Shown here one piece after another: positions 1-12,089 of a stretch of 64,000 nucleotides of DNA. The notes beneath the pieces are model-generated. The model searched no databases. It worked only from the letters and a program-made list of their open reading frames with translations, and was not told the DNA's origin. Position 1 is the first letter of the stretch. Each line of letters opens with the position of its first letter. Origin of the DNA: Coriolopsis trogii. Taxonomy: Eukaryota; Basidiomycota; Agaricomycetes; Polyporales; Polyporaceae. Position numbers and translations under genes: made by a program. The stretch covers positions 1,116,001 to 1,180,000 of the forward strand of contig JAHYIO010000023.1 in NCBI GenBank assembly GCA_020543525.1, in the 5' to 3' direction.

Positions 1-3000
1 CTGCACGTATCGTTGAGATGGCCTGCTGATAGTCAACGTGTTGGTCAAGCATGGATGTAAAAAGACGCGGTATCTCTACGTCAAGTCGCTGGATCTCTTC
101 TCGCGCGCGTTTCATATTGAAATGCAAATTCATCGCCTGGCGATGAATGCGCTGCGCCCATGGAAACTGACGAATATCCTCGCGAGCATCGCGCAGCAAG
201 TCAAACTCAGCTAAGGATACCATCTCTATGACCTCATTCCATGACAGCTGAGGCCGCGCTGGCTTCAGCTGTGCTGCACAGCGGTTGTATTCTGCAAGTG
301 CGTTCTTGATGGCTTCAGCGCGCGTTCTGAGGGCCTTCCCAATCTTCTCCCGTAGCTTGTACCCTTTGAATAGATTAGTCAGATGTATAGAACATAGCAG
401 ATCAAAAGTACCGACCAACACCACTCAGACCAAGCTTAGTAAGCTCGAACATACGCTGCACCACCAATCGCTCTAGGTTGTCAAGCGCGAGACGGTACTT
501 GCGCCGACTCAGCTCATGGGCGGCTTCAGTATACTCTGGCATGCCAGGGACCCATCGCCGCTCGATGTCGTACTCCTCCTCGAGGGCGAGGACCGCCTTC
601 TCAGCCAGCGCGTGGTGCGCGGCCGTGGTGCGCGCGCGGTTTGTGATCTTCGTAATTTCCTTCTTACGTTGTGTCGCCTTCTTGGCGTCGTCGACGGGGA
701 TGAAGCGATCCATTGTTCGCAGTGCCTCATTTGCGACGGCAGCTGCAGTGCTGCAGAAGACAGTCAGATACGAAAGGCAGAGAAAAAAATGCTTACCCTG
801 CTTGCTCGAGGGCAAGCAGCGCCTCGGCATACATGATCTTCTGGGTGACCTCGGGCGGTTCCTTCTTACGCTTATCCAAGTATTCGCGCTCCTGCTCCAA
901 GTACCGCTCACAGTCTTCGCCTGTAATCTTAAGCTTCTCTGCAAGAAGCTCAAATGTCGCACCGTCAAATTTGAGTATATCGAGAGCTTGTTTGTAGTTG
1001 CCATAGATGAAGTTGCCTGGATAACAAGAGTGTGAGAACCAACAACAGACTTCATTCTCGAATAACGTACCACTTTCTGCATGTTTCTGCATGGACCAGA
1101 ATATGAAAAATTGCTCTATCGCTTGACGTCGGTGAAATGATGAGGCAAGCCGAGTATTACCACCAAGACCATTGGACTGCGAGAACAACCGCTCGCATCC
1201 CTCGAAGTCTTCCTTACCTGCACCCTCGACGTATAGCGGGTGCCATTTGACTTGACATCCGCGATTGTGACTATGACCATGGAAGGCGGGGACCACGCAG
1301 GAGAGACGTTGTTGTTCAGCGCGCGGCCCGAGTGAACTCCGAGACACTGTGCCTGAGAATTCGCAACCGATGTCGTAGCCGAGGGCAAGGTCCGGCCCAT
1401 ACACGTCGAGCAACTTGTTGACGAGCGCAAGAGGGTACTTCATTCTACACAGGTCGTCAGCGGGGAAAGTCAAGGAAAAAATCACATACAGTTCACCACT
1501 CCGTATCATGTCGCACATCACGAGTAAGTGGCCGTGGCGGCAAATACAGACGAAGATGCCGCTGACGGCAAAAAGCGCGAACATTTTCTTGCGCGCCTCG
1601 GGGCCAGCATTTCGCCAGCGCTCCACGCATATAGACTCGCCCTCGTCCGCGGGATTCTCGGAGTCTTCGACCGCACGGTCGGTTTCAGTGTCGGGAGTTG
1701 ACACGGCGGCTGGGGCTGTATCCCCGCCTGCCTATCAATGTCAGATCAGCAGGGAGAAACATATCTATAGCAGCGCTGAATGCACAAACATACTCTTCGT
1801 GCATGTGCTACTTCGTCCTTGAAGCGGTCAACCTCTTCGTCGGTTATGTATATGTCAGTATGAGGGAGACGGGAATCGGCTCGCGGCATGCCCCCTTTGA
1901 ACTTGCTGTCAACAAGTTTGAGCGACTGGTTGCCATCCATGGTCGCCAGGATGGAAAACTTGAGTGCAGGTTCATCCTCGAGCTTGTATAGACATGGCGC
2001 ACACGCGTTCAGCATGCGCCAGTCCTTCGTGTCTTGTTTGAGCACCGCCCGTACTTGACTATCGATGCCAGCAAGAATGGAGAGATAGGTGTCGAAGGCT
2101 ATGCTGAACTTCTCAACCAGTTCTCGCCGGTAGGGAAGCTGAACAAAGATGCTATTAGCCTGTACATAGTCTGGCAAGCAGAACGTACTCACCGCGTGCA
2201 GAAAGCATAGAGCTTTCACGTGGGCTTGTACGCTTAGCCGGGGGCAGACTCGGTGGAATTGGCGGTAGGCTTCAAGTGTCTGAAAAGAGACAGCGATGTT
2301 TGGGACATTCGGGGACGTCCCAAGGTAACCGTGCCGCACAAGCGTCACATTCGCATATTCGGAGGGGTTCGAGGGTTGAAACTGTCGTTTGGTTGTCGCT
2401 GTGACGTGTCAGAATAGTAATAGCAACTGCAACACTTCAGCTCACCGAAAAAGTCCACCACAACAATCTCAAACATCCCTCCCTCGGGCGACATCCCGTC
2501 GTCCTCACCATCTAGCCCTGCCTGCCAGAAGAGATAGGCGGCAATGAGCTCCGGAAGCTGAGCATTCCACTCCGCATTCCGACGCTCTGTACGGTCGTGA
2601 CGTGTTCGTGCGTCCACTCGCTTCCTGGATAGCGGTCAGCAGGCTGGCGCAACATAAATTGATGTGACCCACAGACTTGAATGCGTATCCTCCTCAAACA
2701 ATGTACGGCATAAATCTTCCTCCCCGCCCGCATGACTCAGAAACATTGCCTCTTCTCCAGGTGGGAGGGGGGCATTGATCGTGTACATGTCCTCCCACTC
2801 GCCGTTGTCGCCGTCACCAGTAATGTCCATGTGCATCTGGCGATCTTCGAAGCTCATACCTGCGAATATTCAGAGATAGTGCACCAAAAGTAGTACAAAG
2901 TATACACACCTGATATATGATCCAACCGATATTTCTGCGCCTCCGCCCGACGCTTGTGCCCTTGCGAGAGTCGTAGGTTCTGCTGTGTGGAACCCAACCC

Positions 3001-3081
3001 AAACATACGCCCAGTCCGGAGAGTAACGGAACTCGAGAGATAGCTGCGCGTCTTGCGAGTTCCATTCTTGTTTGTGTACAT
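1..3081 (-). CDS. KDZ transposase (CxC1-type N-terminal cluster), 3' end outside window
   Basis: This is a Kyakuja-Dileera-Zisupton DNA transposase, the self-mobilising enzyme of a large transposon class expanded in Agaricomycetes. Reading begins at an ATG at 3081. The first exon is basic; an intron of about 50 nt ends near 2864. The segment RHGYLGTSPNVPNIAV (about 2340-2290) followed by HRVCPRLS is the signature of the cysteine-cluster region in front of KDZ domains. The catalytic part carries CVERWRNAGPEARKKMF (near 1630), ICRHGHLLVMCDMIRSGEL, GYDIGCEF (near 1375) and FHGHSHNRGCQVKWHPLY followed by GKEDFEGCERLFS (1280-1180). A helical tail continues in frame to base 1. I found no stop or frameshift in the joined exons, so the copy may be active. 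Terminal repeats and the end of the gene lie outside or were not found. Identity is firm; exon edges are approximate. Confidence 0.9.
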
Positions 3082-4042
3082 GGGACGGGAGGAGGAGCTA
3101 GGGACGGGATTTCTGGGCGAGAGGGAGTTCCGTATGTTCTGTGGAAGGTGCTGTGTCTACGAAGAGGGCACCTGAAGGCATGCGAATGTGTCGCGTTGGC
3201 GTTCTCAGGGCCATGCCACGTGATCGCGTAGGTCTCGAACCTTTCCTCACGCTTATGCTCAAACAGGCAAAATCTTTCATTGATATTGGCCGTGTAATGA
3301 CCACTTGTAAACCAGCAAACATGTATCATGCACATTGGCTACAGAGAGAGGATTGGTATAACAGTGATATACGCGGAGGTAACATAGCGACGCAAAAGCG
3401 GGAGACAACAACTCTGGCAAACCGCTGTAACTAGCAAAGGACTGCACGTGTGGGGAGGATGAATTGGGGTAGAATGATGACGTGGGCATGTGCTTGGTGA
3501 GAGTGTGCCTACAGGTAAGAAAGACCTAACCAGATATTGTGAGCCTACAGTAGAGAGCGTGAATCTTCGATGGCTTATGATGGATACAGATTAGTGATTC
3601 ATCAAAATGATACAGGCATCGGCACGTAATCTACTCACCTATGATAACCAGTGAAATGCAAGCAAGTGGGCATACTGGACATGACGATCGAGACGAGGTG
3701 GTTCAAGTCACTGTCATAGTACGTGAGCGTGATGGGCTTGAGCGTCCTGAAACAGATGTCGTGGAGAGCCTCTGTATCAACAGAAGGTCTGGTCGGAGTT
3801 TTCAACCCATCGGTGAACGGGGAGTGTAGCGTTGTAAGGCTCAACAACGGTGTCGGACACCTCCGGGGAGGAACAACGGAGAATGTGGCCATCATCCGAT
3901 CAAGATGTGGAGAGATTCATGCATGGGTCAGTGATGTGGTGTTTGAGCCCCTATGAATCGAGCGTAAGCGCTATTGGATCTATGGACAAGCGAATAGACA
4001 CAAACTCTGATGGGTATGAACAAGAGGAGCTACGTAGACAGC

Positions 4043-4232
4043 GAGGACGCGGACGGCGAGGACGTGGACAGCGAGGCGGTGAGGACATAGACGGCGAGGA
4101 CGTGGACAGCGAGGCAGTGAGGACATAGACGGCCAGGACGTGGACAGCGAGGCAGTGAGGACATAGACGGCGAGGACGTGGACAGCGAGGCGGTGAGGAC
4201 ATAGACGGCAAGAAGAGCAAGGACGACGGAAG
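4043..4232. repeat. 38-bp tandem repeat (minisatellite)
   Basis: Copies of a purine-rich 38-bp unit begin at 4081, 4119, 4157 and 4195, with degenerate partial copies on both sides. The unit opens with GAGGACATAGACGGC and contains GAGGACGTGGACAGCGAGG. Copies differ at one or two bases (for example GGCAGT against GGCGGT). Because 38 is not a multiple of three, the repeat cannot encode a constant peptide repeat in one frame. Confidence 0.85.
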
Positions 4233-5259
4233 ACGTGGGCTAGCGAGGGCAGCGAGGACGTGTACAGCGAGGACAGCAAGAGCAGTTAGAGAGCAAAGAT
4301 ATAGCGAAGATCTCGAGAACGACGGGACGATGGGAGGACGAAGGGCGGGAACGGCGCTGACGGCGGGGCGGGCATCATGGAGGAAAAGGATATAAGGGCG
4401 AAGCGCCGACGGGCATGGGGCGGGGGAAGAGGCGCAGGGAGACGCGCGAAGAAAACATACATGACACACATATCAGCGCTGGACACGTCGGGGTAGGCCT
4501 GATGGGGAAAGGGGCGGTGTGTCCAGAAAGAGCGGAGAGGAGCGCCGTCGGGAGGAAACGGCCCAGAGATAACACTCTCACACATGTCAAGTCCGAGAGG
4601 GCATGTGATCTATTCGGTGTTCTAAGACATAAGCCGCCCCGGGCTGGCACAGAACATAGAGAAACATAGGGTTTCTCGAGATAATTAGCAAAGAGTACGC
4701 CGGGCAGTGCGAACACATCCTACGAAGGCCGTGTGAATGATCAGACCAGTGAGCCTACTTAGTGTCAGATCGTGGGACGATTAGGTGTGACAGTCGTGCA
4801 CCTACCCTGACCTTGTACACATATGTCCAAGGACTGCAACCGACGTACACGGCGGGCGCCTTCATCGCGAACGAGCGGTACCGATACTACTAGGCGTTGT
4901 CGCCTCCCACTTTCTCAGCAACCCTGTGGCATGTGTTCGGACTGAGAGAGAAGCGGTTGCGGAGTACGTCTGTCGTCGGTGTGAATGGAGACCAAATACA
5001 TTGAATACGGGTGGTGGCTGGCTGGCAGACGCTTGCAGGCTGTCCTATTACGCCTCGAAGGCTTCTTCGTCGTGCTTGTACGTCGCGTTTGACGTCTTTC
5101 TCAAGAATACATAATGAATACACCCAGCTGTCGTACTCGGTTGTCCAAAGCCCATGTCTGAATGCCATTCAAAGAGAGCATGCACTGAGCACGTGCTCGG
5201 CTAGATCATCCCGATGGGCGCTTGTACGCGATAAAGAACGCGACAGTAATTTGTGAACC

Positions 5260-5279
5260 ACGCGTCTTGCCTCACGCGT
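5260..5279. promoter_or_regulatory. Two MluI cell-cycle box (MCB-like) motifs
   Basis: ACGCGT occurs at 5260-5265 and again at 5274-5279, 124-138 bases before the importin start codon. In yeasts and many fungi ACGCGT is the core site of the G1/S regulator MBF (Mbp1/Swi6). The spacing and position suit a promoter element; binding is inferred. Confidence 0.4.
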
Positions 5280-5402
5280 CCACCTCCTCCCAAAATTTCT
5301 CCCGCAATACCTGCTGTACATATACCCTCTGCTAACTTTCCGAGGCACGTCTCCACGTTTGTCGCTGTCGATCAGTGTATTCTGATAACATATTGCGTAC
5401 AG

Positions 5403-8400
5403 ATGGACCTCAACGTGCTCTCTAACCTCTTCGCGTCCACATTCAGTCCAGATCCCAATGTCCAGAAGTCGAGTGAGCTCCAGATCCGCAAGGTATGTGT
5501 ACGCAGCATGTGAGAAGTCCGTCGACGTTTACGACGCCACATCCAGTTCGGCGCGCAGGAGGGCATGATCACCAGCGTCCTCCAGATTGTCGGGAACGAT
5601 AACGTCGATCTGTAAGTCCACGACGCGTTTTTCTTCCCCGCCACAGCTCGAACTGAAATATCCGATAGCGCTACCCGCCAGGCAGCGGCTGTTTACCTGA
5701 AGAATCGCGTCTACTCCTCTTACTTCGTCGACACCGCCCAGCGTCCCGATCAAGTACCCATTCCCCCTTCAGACCGGACCAACCTCAAGGCGTCCATCCT
5801 TCCCCTCCTCGCCTCCTCGCCCAACCGCCCAATCACGGTTCAGCTCGCAGGGGCCCTCAAAAATGTAGTGGCCCGCGACTTCCCCGAGCAGTGGCCTGGC
5901 CTTGTCGACGATGTTAAGAAGCTGCTAGCAAGCGGAAACATCCGTGAGGTTCACGCAGGTTGCGTTGCTGTGCTTGAGATGGTTAGGGCTTTCCGGTGAG
6001 TGTGCCACTCAATGGGTAGGTTCATCTTTGCCGAGACGCCACACCTCAGATTCCGCCAAAACGACGATATTCTCCCCAAGCTCGTCGAGTCCTTCTTCCC
6101 CACACTTGTGAACATTGCCTCACAAGCCCTTGCAAGCCCTCCGGCTGGTGCAAACGAGGAAGTACCCGTCCTTCTGCACCTTATCCTCAAAACATACTCT
6201 ACGAGTATTATCCTCCACCTCAGCAAGCACCAGCAGAGTGCCGAGAGCCTCGTGCCTTGGGGGCGTCTCCTCTTCCAGGTTGTCAACCTCCAGATTCCAA
6301 AGGAGGCCGTCCCCGAAGATGAGGACGACCGCGAGCGTTCTGAATGGTGGAAGGCCAAGAAATGGGCGTATAAGATCCTTGGTCGCCTCTTCCACCGCTT
6401 CGGCAACCCTTCGCAGCTCCCGAGCAGCCTCCAGAAGGACTACGGCGCTTTCGCGCAACACTTCATCACCAGCTTTGCACCAGAGATCTTTAAGGTCTAC
6501 CTGCAGCAGATCGAGTTATTTGTGTCCGGTCAAGCCTGGCTCTCGAAGAAGTGCCAGTACCGTGTTTTCACATTCTTCACGGAGTGGTGAGTGCTCTCGA
6601 TCTATGATCACCACGCTCAGATAGATAATATCCGTACAGTGTCAAGCCGAAGTCGACTTGGGCACTCCTGAAACCCCACTTCCAGACCCTTGTCCAGACA
6701 TACGTCTATCCTCAGTTGTCCTTCACGCCTGCTAAGCAGGAGCAATGGGAGACAGATCCTATCGAATTCGTCCGCACCAGCGTTGGTGAGTTGCAACTCT
6801 CCTCTAGTGGTGTCATCGTGACATTCAACCACCGCACGCACAGACGAGTACGAGGCATTCGACAGTCCGGTTTCAGCTGCGACTTCGTTCCTCTTCTCGC
6901 TCGCGAGCAACAGGACCAAGACGACATTCCTGCCTATTCTCGCCTTCATCAACACCGTCCTCCAGGCGTGCGTAATTCTTCACTTCAGACATGTTTTCAT
7001 AAGTCTGACAGCCATGGCAGTAAGCCGGCAGCGCCTCAGCGTTACGGCGCACTCAACATGACCGCTGCTCTCGGGCCCTTCATCATGCGTCACCCTGACG
7101 TGAAGAACAACATGGAGCAGTTCCTGCTCCAGCATGTCATCCCTGAGTTCTCTGCGCCCGAGGCATACATGCGCGCCATCGCATGCGAAGTGCTTGGCAC
7201 CGTTGTCAAATCGGGCCTGAAGTTCTCCGACGAGCAACGCCTCCACCAGGCCTTCACGGCGGTTGCTAACGCCATTGACGACACCGAGCTCCCAGTCCGT
7301 GTCCATGCTTCGTTGACGTTGACCGAGATGGTTGTCGACTCTCAGATTGGTGTGTTCTTGTATTATCAAGTACCGTTTTTGGGAGGCTTACCAGACCCCA
7401 TAGTCAAGAACGCAGTCGCTCCCCAGGTTGGCAAAGTCATTCAGAGTAAGTCATGCTGGTTATCGTTTTGCTGTATTCCATGTTCTGATTGAGCTTCGCA
7501 GCTCTTCTGAAATTGTCCGAGGAGACCGATCTCGACATCCTCAACCACTGCATGGAGAGCATGGTCAACACCTACCAGACTGAGCTCCTGCCTGTCGCGG
7601 CTGAGCTGACTGCACGCCTGGTAGGTCGATTTGTCAAGAATGATTAGCGATGGGGCGATCGTTGACCTTACTCGTCATAGTGTGAGACATACGCCCGTCT
7701 TGCGAAGGAGACTCAGAACGCAGAAGAGACTGGCAGCGAGGGTATTGACCTGGACTCGATCATGGAGAACGACACGAGCGAGGACAAGATCTTCGCGGCA
7801 ATGGGTGTGGCGAAGACCATCAACACCGTTGTTGCCGCCGTCGACTCGTCTCCCGAGATTCTTGCTCAGGTCCAGGAGATCATCATCCCCATCGTCGTGC
7901 TCACCCTCGAGGCGAAGCTGCTCGACTTGTTCGACAACATGTATGACCTCGTCGACGCGCTCACGTACAAAATGCGCAGCATTTCGCCGAACATGTGGCC
8001 CGTGTTCGAGCTGACATACAAGCTCTTCAAGACTGATGCTGTTGACTTCCTCGATGGTGCGTTTCTCCGCGAGTTCCCTCCACGGATATTACTGATCGTT
8101 CACAGAGATGTTGCCCTCGCTCGACAACTTCGTCTCGTTTGGCGTCGACGTTTTCAAGACTCGTCCGGACTACAGGCAGATGGTGCTTGACATCTACCAG
8201 ACCTCGATCAACAGCGAGAGTCTCGGCGAGAACGATGCTGTCAGCGGCTGCAAGCTCGCGGAGTCCATGCTGCTCAACCTCCGTGGCTCCATCGACGATG
8301 TGCGTACTCCTGTATTGTCTCTATCACCTTCTCCGCTCATCCGCGACGGGGACCCGAAACCAGGCCCTCCAAGCCATCATCACGACCGCCCTGCCCGTCA

Positions 8401-9265
8401 TGGACAAGGCGAAGACGAACGCACTCCGTCTCGCGAACCTCAACGTGCTCATCAACGCTGTGCTCTATAACCCGACGGCGACGATCCACCTCATGGAGCA
8501 GGCCGCACCCGGTACCGCGCGCAAGTTTTTCGACCAGTGGTTCGCGGCGATCAACGTCGAGGCGCGCCTGCCGCGCGTGCACGACAAGAAGCTGTCGATC
8601 GTCGCGCTGTGCGCGCTCATGGAGATGGACCCTGCAGCGGTGCCGGCCTCCCTCCAGGATGGCTTCCCGGGCATTGTGAGTGGTGCCCTCAAGCTGTTCC
8701 AGGAGTACCCGAAGGCGGTCAAGGCGCGCAAGGAGCTCGAGGAGGCGTTCCAGGCTGACTCGGACGACGAGGACGACGATGACGACTCGAAGTACTTGAA
8801 CATGAACGAGGAGGACGGTGATTCTATCGCCCGTTGTTGTGCTTGTTGGCGAATGCTGACCGTTGCGGCTGGGACAGATGACGTGTGGGATGAGGACTCG
8901 GCGTACGTCGAGATGCTTGCGAACGAAGGCCAGCGCCTCCGCGAGAAGTCGGAGCGTGCCGCGGCGGGCGAGGACGTGTCGGACGACGAGGAAGAGGACG
9001 ACATCGAGGAGGAGCTGGGATACATCAGCCCGCTCGACAACGTCGACCCGTACATCACCTTCAAGCAGGCGCTGACGAGTGAGTTGCAGCTCCTTTTCGC
9101 TGCCAACGTTCCTGTCGCTGACTATGAACGAATGCTATAGCCTTCCAAATGAAGAACGCGCAAGGATACCAGATTGGTACCACGGCGCTCACGCCCGACC
9201 TTCAGACGTTCCTGATGGAGGTCATGCGCACCGCTGACGAGCACGCGGCCGCACCCTCCTCTTAG
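5403..9265 (+). CDS. Importin-7/8 type karyopherin (Nmd5/Sxm1 family)
   Basis: This encodes an importin-beta family nuclear import receptor of roughly 1,050 residues built of HEAT repeats. It should bind cargo such as ribosomal proteins, histones or signalling proteins in the cytoplasm and release it in the nucleus on RanGTP binding. The start MDLNVLSNLFASTFSPD is followed by the N-terminal importin domain (ELQIRK ... ATRQAAAVYLKNRV ... FPEQWPGLVDDV), which contacts Ran. The middle shows EWWKAKKWAYKILGRLF, and near 7761-8080 helices typical of importin 7/8 and Nmd5. An acidic loop (DSDDEDDDDDSKYLNMNEED, about 8757-8816) and a second acidic segment near 8970-9015 precede the C terminus, both usual for this subfamily. 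Introns are short; the first two are 5493-5546 and about 5614-5668. It is convergent with the sulfite oxidase-like gene. Assignment to importin 7/8 over other karyopherins rests on the overall pattern. Confidence 0.9.
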
Positions 9266-9706
9266 ACGTCCGGTGCTCATGGTGTTGACGTACCGGCCTC
9301 CCACACGATACCTTCCGATTGACTCTCCCGTCTGATGGCTTTCGCGTTTCGCTCTTGCTCTCGCGTTCGAACATTTTACCGCATCTGCTTCCATAATTCC
9401 CCCACTCCTCCTACACCTCCGCACCCCGGATATAGCGCATGAACCAAAGAACGAAGGATGAAGAATGACGAGTTTTTTGTGTCTCCTTGTTACAGCTTAC
9501 AGAACTCAGATATAGTGGGCCAGAGATACCACGCACACAGCCCAAGAGGCGGCTGCATGTACTACGTATACATGACAATTCTTGATGACGATGACCGTTA
9601 CGAAGCGTTTGCGGTATTCTGTCATGCCTATTGCGACCATAACCGGACGCGCCGGATGCATCTGGGACGTGTATATGTCCCGAGGCATGCGCGCGCACTA
9701 CGACAA
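9266..9706. other. Convergent 3' intergenic region
   Basis: These 441 bases separate the stop codons of the importin and sulfite oxidase-like genes and should hold both polyadenylation regions. No gene or repeat is visible. Confidence 0.5.
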
Positions 9707-12089
9707 CTAGTTCAAGGGCTCGCGCGGGTGCCTCTCGACATTGGCCAGATACTCCTCCTTGCTTTCGAGCTCCCACTCCATCGGTTGCGTCAACGGGTCG
9801 AACGCCACGCCGTGTGCCTCGATCTCCTTCAGTCGCGCCGCCGTCGCGGGCTTGGACTTGTTCACGCTGTAGACTTTGATGCGGTGGCACGAGGACGTGA
9901 CGTGCAGATCCCAACTGCAAGAAGACGGTACGGCGTGTCAGTAGGTCACGGCTAGGCTGACCAATTGCAGCGGTGGAACGGGGGAAGGTGGTAGAAATGA
10001 TCGATGGGACTCACTTCCAAGCCGAGCGCACGTATGTCGGTTCGGTGTTGTTTGACGAGTCCCAGGAGCGTACGCAGAACTCGAGCCAGCCTTCGGCGTC
10101 GACGGGGAGCTTGATCGTCCAGAGTCGCCAGGCATGGTAGTGCTGCATTTGACGCGTTAGGCAGGGTAAGGGGTCCTCGGACAGTCTCAGCTAGATTGAT
10201 ACATGACGTCGCTCACCTTCTCTGTCATCGCGTCCTGGTCAACAGAATACCAGACATGACCGCTATATGGATGTCAGCTAGGTCGAGCGGGGCGGACGAG
10301 CTGGAGACCGACCCATCGGGGGAAACCTCCACGCGCTCTACCCAGTTGCCTCCACCGCTATACGCCCAACCCTTCAGCTCAATCTGGCCATCGTGGATGA
10401 CAGTCTCCTTATCCTGAGGGAATATGATCGCGCTCCTGAAGATGCATTTTGAGCGGTCAATCGAAAGTCACTGGTCGAATGGCTGTCATGTATACGCACG
10501 AAACGGGCATATTTTGGATCGAGAACCCATTAGAGAACTTGACGTTGTGCTTTCCAATCTGCCATCGCACGACCGTGATGTTTAGTGAACACACATCCTT
10601 TTACCTCAACCCCCGCGCGACCGTGCCGCACCTGCTGAGTGTAATACAGGTACTCCTGGCTCTGGACGGGGCCCATGCTCGGCTCAGCCAGGGCATTGAT
10701 CTTGTACACCCACTTAGCGCTGCGCGCGCCGATGTATCCAGTGACGACCACCCGAAGTGGGTAGCCATGGATTTTGGGAAGCGGTTCGCCGTTCATCTCC
10801 CACGCGAGGAGCACCTCCTCGTTTTGGCGCACTTTTCGCCAAGGGACAGAGACGGCGTAGTTGTACACGTTCCTTTTCCTGACAATGCATACTTCAGCTG
10901 AGACTAGGATATACGAGAGTCACAATGCGATCAAGACGTACTTGAAGTACGTGTCGGCGCCGATGAACTCGAGATGTTGAGCTTCGGGAAGAATACCTCC
11001 GCAGGCAAGCTTGAGGACCTTCTTGAGAGGTACGCCACGATAGACCGCTGTTCCGCTAAGGATCCCTTGTCAATGGTCGTATTCTGGGATGAGAGCCAGC
11101 ACGCACATCGCACCCTCTCCCCATGGCTAGCGACGAGCGTGTCAGACTCAAGTTAGGACTGCGAGAGCGATGGAAGACATACCGCGTTAATCAGCTCATC
11201 GCCATCACCTGGATACGTCTGGATCTGCTCGATACGGCGCGTCCCACTGCATTGCAGTGTCACCGTCACTTCGGCCTGGCTGTTCACAAGCAGTCGCTCA
11301 TCAGCGCACGGAAATTATACCCCTGGAAAGTACGCATACGGGAACCTCGACGAGTCCTTGAGCTCCTTCATGGTGAGCTTGACGGGCTTGTTCACGAGCC
11401 CTCCGATCTCGAGCTCGAAAGCATCTTCCTCAATGTCTGGTACACCACCATGATTGCGCACACTACCAATCGTTTCCAGTCAGCTTCCTGCCGCGTACCG
11501 ACACCTACGACGCGCTGAGAGGGAGGATAACATACAAGTGCCACTTGTTATCAGTGATTTTCCCGTTGATCAACTCCGGGCGTGGCGTCTCGCCGTTGTA
11601 GGGGAAGTCCAGCACGTGGATCATGCCCGGCTTCTCCTTCATGACGGTCTCCCAGCTGAAGTCGACGATGTTCTTGAGCCCGAGCGCTTCGTGATACTCT
11701 TTCCATCGGTGGCCGATAAGAATAGGATTGGTCTTGGGAAGCGGCACGAACTGGAACTCTGTGTTTATGCGAAAGTAAGAGACAAGTAGAGTGCATGGGT
11801 CAAAAACGATGCGAGCTGAGGTGACGTGCCTGGGATGGGAGTGAACTGCTTCGTCTTGAGGATCTCGGACGCGATGTGTTTACGCTCAGGAGCGTCTTCC
11901 CATTCAATGTACCTGGTGCAACCGGGATATTGCGATAAGTCATCGTTGTCCACCAGAGGAAAATACGTGCGTTCAGATGTAGCCTCACCCACGCCATCCG
12001 AGCTTCGCCTCGGGGAAGAGCTGTTCCAGAGGAACACCGCTATAGGTAGTAGGGTCCGTGACACACTCGGCTTGGATCCCTTCGGCCAT
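9707..12089 (-). CDS. Sulfite oxidase-like molybdopterin oxidoreductase
   Basis: This encodes a molybdenum-cofactor enzyme of the sulfite oxidase family, which oxidises sulfite to sulfate. The start at 12089 gives MAEGIQAECVTDPTTYSG. Downstream, separated by many short introns, are HGGVPDIEEDAFELEIGG and VTVTLQCSGTRRIEQI, whose cysteine (codon 11249-11251) is the expected molybdenum ligand. Next come DGDELINAPWGEGA, AVYRGVPLKKVL, and GEPLPKIHGYPLRVVVTG with IGARSAKWV. The C-terminal dimerisation domain contains YSGGGNWVERVEVSPDG and ends near 9710 with NVERHPREPLN. There is no cytochrome b5 domain and no obvious mitochondrial leader, so the electron acceptor is uncertain, as in plant-type heme-free enzymes. 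The cysteine context favours sulfite oxidase over assimilatory nitrate reductase. Confidence 0.87.

Larger units (their letters stand above)
3082..5402. other. Gap between the transposase and the importin gene
   Basis: No gene can be supported here. The right part of the KDZ element, including its terminal inverted repeat, should lie in the first part but was not recognised. The stretch contains a 38-bp minisatellite (about 4043-4232), which creates long low-complexity reading frames on both strands, and the importin promoter with two ACGCGT boxes (5260-5279). Confidence 0.5.

Noticed and set aside
3225..3250. tRNA B-box-like GGTTCGAGACC on the minus strand
   Set aside because: The flanks do not form a T-arm and no A box or acceptor stem is present. 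Similar near-matches at 21160-21185 (inside a gene) and at 37555 also fail.
3951..4469. 172-codon Ser/Pro/Arg-rich frame on the minus strand
   Set aside because: It is produced by the 38-bp minisatellite and has no domain or splice context.
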